Below, piece after piece: positions 1 through 5,199 of a stretch of 6,950 nt of DNA. This stretch comes from Bacteroidota bacterium (GTDB lineage Bacteria > Bacteroidota > Bacteroidia > Flavobacteriales > Weeksellaceae): NCBI GenBank assembly GCA_023399675.1, contig JAEWOM010000282.1, positions 1-6,950 on the forward strand, in the 5' to 3' direction. Made by a program: the position numbers and the translations under genes. The notes under the pieces were generated by a model that saw only the letters and a list, made by a program, of their open reading frames with translations, was not told where the DNA came from and ran no database searches. Each line of letters opens with the position of its first letter. Position 1 is the stretch's first letter.

Positions 1-1578
1 ACACTACATGGCGAATCTGCGCAGCAGCATGCCGGTGATCTTGTGGACGAAAATTCGTGGGAAGACGTCATCGCACACGAGATTTTTCACCACTGGTTCG
101 GTAATCTGGTAACTACGGAAAGCTGGAGCAATCTTACCGTTAATGAATCATTCGCAAATTATTCAGAATATCTGTGGAACGAACACAAATACGGAAAAGA
201 TATGGCAGACTACGGTCTGATGAAAGCACTGCAGGTGTATCATCTCGATCCGTCGCTTGCCGGCCGCGATTTGGTCAGATTCAATTATCGGCACAAGGTA
301 GATATGTTCGACATGGTTTCCTACAATAAAGGAGGCGGAATTCTGCACATGCTCAGAAACTATCTCGGTGATGAGGCTTTTTTTGCCGGACTGAACAAAT
401 TTTTAAAAGATAATGAATACCGCACGGGCGAAGCACATCAAATCAGGCTTGCGCTGGAATCAGTTTCGGGAAGGGACTTAAACTGGTTTTTTAATCAGTG
501 GTTTTTCGGTAGTGGACATCCGAAACTTTCCTACACGCAGAGCTATGACCCAGTAAAAAAGGAAGTAACGGTGGCAGTAAATCAAACACAGAGTACTCCA
601 TTCGAATTTCCATTGGCGATTGATGTTTATGAGAACGGCAAACCATCCAGAAAAAACATCTGGGTACAGGCTAAGAGTAAAAATGAATTCCGGTTTGCAG
701 CAAATACCAATCCGCAGTTTGTAAATCTGAATGCTGACGGTGTTCTCGTTTCTGAGATCAACGATAACAAAACGGCGGAACAGCTGTTTCAGCAGTATAA
801 CGGATCGAAGGAATTTTTGAGCAGATACAGAGCAGTTGAAGCTGCAGGAAAACTCATTGAAAAAGATGATGCAGCTCTGAAAACGCTGAGCGCTGCATTG
901 AAAGACCCGAATTTCAGAATCAGGATAAAAGCGATATCAGCACTGGATCTTTCGAAGTCCACGCAGGCGAAGCAAAATTCCGCTGAAATAGAAAAACTGG
1001 CGTCTTCAGATCCGAAGACCTTGGTTCAGGCAGCAGCGCTTGCAGCACTGATTAAAACAAACGACCGAAAGTATCTGCCGCTTTTTGAAAGCAAAATTTC
1101 ATCAGCATCCAATGCGGTAAAAGCAGCATCATTAGCCGGAATTGCCAAAGCTGATCCTGCCAAAGCGGTAGCCGCAGCCGAAAAAATGGAAATGGGAAGC
1201 ATTTCCGAAGAACTGCTTCCTGTGCTTCTGCCGGTAATTGTCGATCATAAAATCGAGAAGCTGTATCCGGCAATCGGATCGACAGTTGCGTTTTATCCGT
1301 TCATAAAGTTTCAGGATCCGCCGCTCGGAAATGCTGCAGAGCAGGGATTCAACCTTATCATGAGTTCCGACAATCTGAAAGCAACGGAAAGTGTTACCAA
1401 AATACTCGGGCAGCCAAAAGGTCAGCTTTCGCAGAATCCACAGGCGAAAATGATGATTCAAAATATGCTGAAAGACGGCATTGTCAAGAAAATGCAGGTG
1501 TTGAAAAGCAATCCGCAGGCACCAACGATCAACCGCCAGGTCGATCTGCTGAATGAAGCGATTGACGCTTACAAATAA
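1..1578 (+). CDS. M1-family zinc metallopeptidase (aminopeptidase N-like), 5'-truncated by window edge
   Basis: This is the C-terminal part (525 residues) of an M1 gluzincin aminopeptidase, which removes N-terminal residues from peptides using one zinc ion. The frame is open to base 1, so the true start lies outside the window; the GTG at 43 is internal because family-like sequence (TLHGESAQQHAG) precedes it in frame. Seen directly: zinc motif HEIFH at partial residues 26-30 followed by WFGN, the third zinc ligand Glu49 in NESFAN (HEXXH-X18-E spacing exact), and the likely catalytic Tyr108 in SYNKGG. The GxMEN substrate-binding motif of the family would lie just upstream, outside the window. 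After the catalytic domain (to about residue 170) comes a beta-rich segment (about 173-250), then an Ala/Lys-rich helical region from about 277 that resembles HEAT repeats, as in the long M1 enzymes of Bacteroidota. The gene ends at TAA 1576-1578 and is followed at once by a strong terminator. Family confidence is high; substrate preference and cell location cannot be read from this part. Confidence 0.95.
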   Translation, partial: TLHGESAQQHAGDLVDENSWEDVIAHEIFHHWFGNLVTTESWSNLTVNESFANYSEYLWNEHKYGKDMADYGLMKALQVYHLDPSLAGRDLVRFNYRHKVDMFDMVSYNKGGGILHMLRNYLGDEAFFAGLNKFLKDNEYRTGEAHQIRLALESVSGRDLNWFFNQWFFGSGHPKLSYTQSYDPVKKEVTVAVNQTQSTPFEFPLAIDVYENGKPSRKNIWVQAKSKNEFRFAANTNPQFVNLNADGVLVSEINDNKTAEQLFQQYNGSKEFLSRYRAVEAAGKLIEKDDAALKTLSAALKDPNFRIRIKAISALDLSKSTQAKQNSAEIEKLASSDPKTLVQAAALAALIKTNDRKYLPLFESKISSASNAVKAASLAGIAKADPAKAVAAAEKMEMGSISEELLPVLLPVIVDHKIEKLYPAIGSTVAFYPFIKFQDPPLGNAAEQGFNLIMSSDNLKATESVTKILGQPKGQLSQNPQAKMMIQNMLKDGIVKKMQVLKSNPQAPTINRQVDLLNEAIDAYK

Positions 1579-1582
1579 ACAG

Positions 1583-1613
1583 AGAGCTGCAGACACTGCA
1601 GCTCTTTTTTTTT
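1583..1613 (+). terminator. Rho-independent terminator after the M1 peptidase gene
   Basis: A perfect 10-bp inverted repeat (1583-1592 AGAGCTGCAG with 1596-1605 CTGCAGCTCT, loop ACA) runs directly into nine T residues (1605-1613), five bases after the peptidase stop codon. It sits between two convergent genes. In the minus direction the same hairpin is followed only by a moderately U-rich stretch (CTGTTTATTTGT), so it should work best for the plus-strand peptidase transcript and less well for namZ. Confidence 0.9.
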
Positions 1614-1644
1614 GGGGTAGATAATGATTAATTCAGGGCGACTC

Positions 1645-2838
1645 TCAGTCTTCGTAAACGATATATTTCGCGCGGATGACACTGAATTTTTCCAGATCCG
1701 CTTTCCAGGAATCTCTGATTTCCTGTTCCGTTTTGCCGGCAATGATCTGTTTGCGAAGTTCGTCTGTTCCTGCCAGTTTATCGAAAAAAAGATTGGAAAG
1801 AAAAAAATTCTGCTGCGGATTTTTATATGCTTTGTAGGATTTCAGCAGCCATTCTAGATTGAGTTTTCGCAGATCTGTGCTGTATTTGCTTAAATTTTCA
1901 CCATAGCAGGTTTTCCCGTTCAGAAACGGATCTTTTGCTCCGTAATTCGGTCGGGGTGTGAACTGATAAGGCAAATTTTTCGTCCATGGCGAACCATAAA
2001 CCTGAAACGGAAGTTCCGTACCGCGTCCTACAGAAACCTGTGTTCCTTCAAAAAAACAAAGACTCGGGTACAGATTTATCGAAACATCATTGGGTAGATT
2101 CGGTGACGGTCTTTCTGAAATGGCATACCTTGAATTCTTTTTGTATCCCTGCATCGGAATTAAGGTGTATTTTGCGGTAAGCCCTTTTTGCAGCCACTTT
2201 TCGCCATTCACCATTTTTCCGTATTCACCAATTGTAAGGCCGTAAACGACAGGAACCTGATGCATTCCGACGAAACTTTTCCACTGGTTTTTCAGAACCG
2301 GTCCGTCGATATAGCCGTCATGAGGATTTGGTCTGTCCAGCACCATCACTTCAATTCCGTTTTCCGCAGCAGCTTCCATCACATATGTCAGCGTAGAAAT
2401 ATACGTGTAAAAACGAACGCCAACATCCTGAATGTCAAACAGAAGGATATCAATACCCTGTAGCTGCTGTTTTGTGGGTTTTTTATTATTTCCGTAGAGA
2501 GAAACGATCGGAACACCGGTTTTGGTATCAAAACCGTTTTTTACATGTTCTCCTGCGTCTGCATTTCCACGGAAACCGTGTTCAGGAGCGAAAATCGATT
2601 TCACTTTCACCTTACTTGAAACCAGAAAATCCACGAGATGTGTTTTGTCTCTCATGAGCCCGGTTTGGTTGGTGATCACACCTATTGTCCTGTTCTGCAG
2701 CAGCGGCAGGTAAAGTTCAGGCCGGTCGGCACCGGTTTTGAAGCAGTCAGCTTTTTCTGTCTGTGCAATGCACGAGACAAAGCTGAAAAGGGTTAGTGCG
2801 GTTATCAGTAAATTTTTAAAATTGAAGTCTAAAATCAT
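1645..2838 (-). CDS. namZ: Exo-beta-N-acetylmuramidase NamZ (DUF1343, GH171), exported
   Basis: The 397-residue product belongs to the DUF1343 family, whose characterised member NamZ (Bacillus subtilis YbbC) releases terminal MurNAc from peptidoglycan fragments during cell-wall turnover and recycling. Family-type blocks visible here are IGVITNQTG (52-60), FAPEHGFRG (83-91, with the conserved Glu86-His87 pair), a DIQDVGVRFYTY block (135-146) and VLDRPNP (167-173). Length is normal for the family. The N-terminus is an export signal (hydrophobic about residues 9-22) ending in FVSC-IAQ: Cys23 may be a lipidated lipoprotein cysteine, although Phe at -3 is unusual, or signal peptidase I may cut before the Gln in IAQ. 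ATG 2838 is the only practical start, because an in-frame TAA lies four codons upstream and no other start codon precedes the signal peptide. The gene converges on the M1 peptidase and is divergent from the permease gene. The family call is firm; the periplasmic or outer-membrane location is inferred. Confidence 0.9.
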   Translation of the reverse strand: MILDFNFKNLLITALTLFSFVSCIAQTEKADCFKTGADRPELYLPLLQNRTIGVITNQTGLMRDKTHLVDFLVSSKVKVKSIFAPEHGFRGNADAGEHVKNGFDTKTGVPIVSLYGNNKKPTKQQLQGIDILLFDIQDVGVRFYTYISTLTYVMEAAAENGIEVMVLDRPNPHDGYIDGPVLKNQWKSFVGMHQVPVVYGLTIGEYGKMVNGEKWLQKGLTAKYTLIPMQGYKKNSRYAISERPSPNLPNDVSINLYPSLCFFEGTQVSVGRGTELPFQVYGSPWTKNLPYQFTPRPNYGAKDPFLNGKTCYGENLSKYSTDLRKLNLEWLLKSYKAYKNPQQNFFLSNLFFDKLAGTDELRKQIIAGKTEQEIRDSWKADLEKFSVIRAKYIVYED

Positions 2839-2842
2839 CGGC

Positions 2843-4072
2843 TTGACTTATCCCTTTTATATCTCCAAAAAGATAGCTTTTTCCAAAGATAACAAAAATA
2901 ATCTCTCGCGGGTGATCATCTTTATCGGGCGGCTTTCGGTGGCGCTGGGGATCATTGTTTCGCTGCTCACGGTTTCCATTGGTTTTGGTTCCAAACAGGC
3001 CATTAAAGAGCGAATGGCTGACTTCAGCGGACACATCAACATCAAGTCAAAAAGGTCGAATTCATCATATGATTCGTCTGTTCTGGACAAAGAAGGCCTG
3101 AAACTGAACGAGATTCAGAATAATTCACAGATTGCCGGACTGCAGAAATATGCCACAGCTACAGGAATTCTGCGTAATGAGCACAATTTTGCCGGAATCA
3201 TTTTCAAAGGAATCGGAAAAGATTTTGATCATAACCGGTTCAAGAAATTTCTGGTGGCGGGAGAAACACCCAAAGTTACCGAACAGGGGTATAATCAGGG
3301 TATTGTACTTTCCGAAAAAATAGCCACCGATTTGCATCTGAAAGTGAAGGACAGTATCGTCGCGATATTTTCCCGGCAGAATGAGAATGTCATTTACCGC
3401 AAGTTTGAAGTGGTTGGTTTGTACAAAACCGATATAAAAATGATTGATGATCAGTATGTTATCGGCGGAATCAATCATGTGCGTCGGATTCTTGATCTGG
3501 AGAAAGATGATGTCGGCGGCATTGATGTCTTCCTCAAAAATGTAAATAATATCGATAAGGTGGCGCCGGAAATCGATCAGGAAGTCGGTATTAAAAATTA
3601 TGTGGAGACGGCCACGTCAAAGTATCCGCAGATTATGGATATGATCAGTATTTTTGATAATAATATTGCAATTATCATAATTATCATGCTGGTGGTGGTA
3701 ATCATCAATATCGTGATGGTTCTGCTGTTCCTGATTATTGAGCGTACGAATTCCATCGGACTGCTTAAAACGCTGGGCTCAAGTAATGCGCAGATTCGCA
3801 GGATTTTTATCAATTATACACTGCTCATCATGATTCCCGGTTTAATTATCGGTAATATCGTCGGGCTGCTTTTCCTGGCTTTGCAGCAATTCTTCGGCAT
3901 CGTTACGCTTAATCCGGAGGAATATTACATCAGCACGGTACCGGTTGACCTTAATCCGCTCATTCCGCTGCTTATTTCTGCAGGAATCCTGGTTATTTCT
4001 GCTGCTGCACTGATTGTTCCGAGCTATCTGATCAGTAAAATTTCTCCTGTAAAATCGCTGCGGTACAGCTAA
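2843..4072 (+). CDS. ABC transporter permease, FtsX/LolC-LolE/MacB type
   Basis: An inner-membrane permease of about 409 residues with the FtsX/MacB architecture: one N-terminal membrane helix (about residues 23-47), a large extracytoplasmic domain (about 50-270), and three C-terminal helices (about 274-299, 325-348 and 372-396). After the second helix comes ERTNSIGLLKTLGSS (300-314), the conserved segment that contacts the ATPase in this family. Such permeases pair with an ATPase to move lipoproteins or other hydrophobic substrates out of the inner membrane (LolCDE) or to drive mechanotransmission (MacB, FtsX). No ATPase gene is next to it. Start choice: the frame is open back to TTG 2738, but earlier starts (TTG 2738, ATG 2768, TTG 2822) overlap the namZ signal peptide region. 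TTG 2843 gives an N-terminus TYPFYISKKIAFSK of the kind seen in LolC-like proteins, short and basic before the first helix. No ATG fits, so the start is uncertain. There is no clear terminator after the stop. A LolE/LolC role is inferred; the substrate is unknown. Confidence 0.85.
   Translation: MTYPFYISKKIAFSKDNKNNLSRVIIFIGRLSVALGIIVSLLTVSIGFGSKQAIKERMADFSGHINIKSKRSNSSYDSSVLDKEGLKLNEIQNNSQIAGLQKYATATGILRNEHNFAGIIFKGIGKDFDHNRFKKFLVAGETPKVTEQGYNQGIVLSEKIATDLHLKVKDSIVAIFSRQNENVIYRKFEVVGLYKTDIKMIDDQYVIGGINHVRRILDLEKDDVGGIDVFLKNVNNIDKVAPEIDQEVGIKNYVETATSKYPQIMDMISIFDNNIAIIIIIMLVVVIINIVMVLLFLIIERTNSIGLLKTLGSSNAQIRRIFINYTLLIMIPGLIIGNIVGLLFLALQQFFGIVTLNPEEYYISTVPVDLNPLIPLLISAGILVISAAALIVPSYLISKISPVKSLRYS
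2868..2895 (-). promoter_or_regulatory. namZ: Candidate Bacteroidota-type promoter for namZ
   Basis: On the minus strand, TTG (plus positions 2893-2895) is separated by 17 bp from TATCTTTT (2868-2875), close to the Bacteroidota pattern TTG-N(17-23)-TAnnTTTG. It would start transcription roughly 25 bases before the namZ ATG at 2838. An alternative, exact TATCTTTG lies at 2884-2891 on the same strand but lacks a suitably placed TTG. Either element lies inside the 5' coding part of the divergent permease gene. Assignment is tentative because the region is A/T-rich. Confidence 0.35.
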
Positions 4073-4083
4073 TTATTAAGACT

Positions 4084-4091
4084 TATCTTTG
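4084..4091 (+). promoter_or_regulatory. Bacteroidota -7 promoter element before the cysteine synthase-family gene
   Basis: TATCTTTG matches the Bacteroidota -7 consensus TAnnTTTG exactly and lies 32 bases before the ATG at 4124, implying a leader of about 25 bases. No good TTG element is seen at the usual upstream distance; the nearest is a CTG at 4058-4060, inside the end of the permease gene. A 6-bp inverted repeat (ACTTAT 4081-4086 and ATAAGT 4101-4106) overlaps the element. The gene may also receive readthrough from the permease, as no terminator separates them. Confidence 0.5.
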
Positions 4092-4123
4092 CACCCGAAA
4101 ATAAGTTCATAAACAAAATCTTA

Positions 4124-5104
4124 ATGAAATACGCTCAAAATATTCTTGAAACCATCGGGAACACCCCTTTGGTAAAGTTAAATAAAGTCCTTGGTGACGA
4201 TTTCCCTGCACTTGTTCTGGCAAAGCTGGAAACCTTTAACCCGGGAAACTCTGTGAAGGACAGAATGGCCGTGAAAATGGTGGAAGATGCTGAAAAAGAC
4301 GGCCGTCTGAAACCCGGAGGAACCATTATCGAAGGAACCTCAGGAAATACGGGAATGGGTCTTGCACTGGCTGCGATTGTTAAAGGCTATAAATGCATTT
4401 TCGTAACGAATTCAAAACAGTCCAAAGAAAAAGTTGATGTGTTGAAAGCCATGGGTGCCGAAGTCGTGGTTTGCCCCACGGACGTGAAGCCGACCGATCC
4501 GAGATCCTATTATTCTGTTTCAAAAAGACTGGCAAGTGAGACGGAAAACGGATGGTATGTGAATCAGTACGATAATTTATCCAACCGCGATGCACATTAT
4601 GAAGAAACAGGTCCAGAAATCTGGGAACAGACCGACGGAAAATTTACGCATTTCGTAGTCGGTGCCGGAACAGGAGGAACGATTACCGGTTGCGGTAAAT
4701 ATTTCAAAGAGAAAAATCCGGATGTAGAAATTATTGGTGTGGATACCTACGGTTCAATTCTGAAGGAAATTCACGAGACCGGTGAAATTAATATGGAAAA
4801 TGCATATTCGTATATTACCGAAGGGATTGGAGAAGACATTCTGCCGGAAAATTATGATATGTCTGTAATTGATCACTTCGAAAAAGTAACCGACAAAGAC
4901 GGAGCGGTTTATGCGAGGAAACTCGCTAAAGAAGAAGGGATTTTCTGCGGCTATTCCGCCGGAAGTGCAATTGCCGCAATTAAGCAGATGCAGGATCGGT
5001 TTACCAAAGATGATGTAATTGTCGTTTTACTGCACGATCATGGATCACGATATGTCGCAAAAGTATACAACGACGACTGGATGAAAGAACAGGGGTGGCT
5101 TTAA
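4124..5104 (+). CDS. PLP-dependent cysteine synthase-family protein, cystathionine beta-synthase-like catalytic core
   Basis: A complete 326-residue fold-type II PLP enzyme of sulfur amino-acid metabolism, acting in the cytoplasm. Visible landmarks: NPGNSVKDR (39-47) with the Schiff-base lysine Lys45; EGTSGNTG (70-77), the substrate-binding loop; GAGTGGTITG (180-189), which binds the PLP phosphate; and GYSAGSA (276-282), whose Ser278 is placed to contact the PLP ring nitrogen. Length fits O-acetylserine sulfhydrylase (CysK/CysM). However, several stretches read more like the catalytic domain of cystathionine beta-synthase than CysK: DPRSYYSVSKRLA (125-137), the AHYEETGPEI region, GVDTYGSIL (205-213), EGIGEDILP (233-241) and the ending DDWMKEQGWL. 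The C-terminal pair of regulatory CBS (Bateman) domains found in many CBS enzymes is absent. It could therefore make cysteine from O-acetylserine and sulfide, cystathionine from serine and homocysteine, or both. ATG 4124 is preceded by an A-rich leader and a -7 element; a terminator overlaps the stop. Family call firm, reaction uncertain. Confidence 0.93.
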   Translation: MKYAQNILETIGNTPLVKLNKVLGDDFPALVLAKLETFNPGNSVKDRMAVKMVEDAEKDGRLKPGGTIIEGTSGNTGMGLALAAIVKGYKCIFVTNSKQSKEKVDVLKAMGAEVVVCPTDVKPTDPRSYYSVSKRLASETENGWYVNQYDNLSNRDAHYEETGPEIWEQTDGKFTHFVVGAGTGGTITGCGKYFKEKNPDVEIIGVDTYGSILKEIHETGEINMENAYSYITEGIGEDILPENYDMSVIDHFEKVTDKDGAVYARKLAKEEGIFCGYSAGSAIAAIKQMQDRFTKDDVIVVLLHDHGSRYVAKVYNDDWMKEQGWL

Positions 5105-5122
5105 AGCCGCTCTTTTTTTTTT
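5091..5122 (+). terminator. Rho-independent terminator overlapping the stop codon of the cysteine synthase-family gene
   Basis: The core stem pairs 5095-5100 (GTGGCT) with 5105-5110 (AGCCGC) around a TTAA loop, with one G-U pair. It can be extended by four further pairs (two of them G-U) to 5091/5114. Ten T residues (5113-5122) follow. The stop codon TAA (5102-5104) lies within the loop, so the last codons of the gene form the left arm. Confidence 0.8.
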
Positions 5123-5165
5123 AAATAATATGTTAAATTATATACGCAGAAATGCCAAGTTTTAT

Positions 5166-5173
5166 TAAATTTG
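5166..5173 (+). promoter_or_regulatory. Candidate -7 promoter element for the secreted IgGFc-like protein gene
   Basis: TAAATTTG fits the Bacteroidota -7 consensus TAnnTTTG and lies 26 bases before the ATG at 5200, implying a leader of about 20 bases. No convincing TTG element is present 17-23 bp upstream. The A/T richness of this intergenic stretch makes a chance match possible, but the upstream terminator means the gene needs its own promoter in this interval. Confidence 0.4.
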
Positions 5174-5199
5174 TGGGAATTACATAGAAAATTGAAAAA

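Noticed and set aside
43..1578. GTG at 43 as start of the peptidase gene
   Set aside because: The frame is open upstream to base 1 and encodes family-like sequence just before the zinc motif; starting at 43 would remove most of the catalytic domain.
1132..1596. 154-codon minus-strand open frame opposite the peptidase gene
   Set aside because: It lies wholly antisense to a well-supported coding region and covers the terminator hairpin; its translation is rich in Phe, His, Arg and Cys, as expected for a shadow frame.
2188..2713. Several plus-strand open frames of 61-91 codons opposite namZ
   Set aside because: They overlap the clearly conserved namZ frame and resemble no known protein.
2738..2842. 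N-terminal extension of the permease from TTG 2738 or ATG 2768
   Set aside because: The extra residues are antisense to the namZ signal peptide, show no family-like features, and push the first membrane helix unusually far from the N-terminus.
2884..2891. Exact TATCTTTG on the minus strand as the main namZ -7 element
   Set aside because: No TTG-like element lies 17-23 bp upstream of it, whereas the neighbouring TATCTTTT has one; kept only as an alternative.
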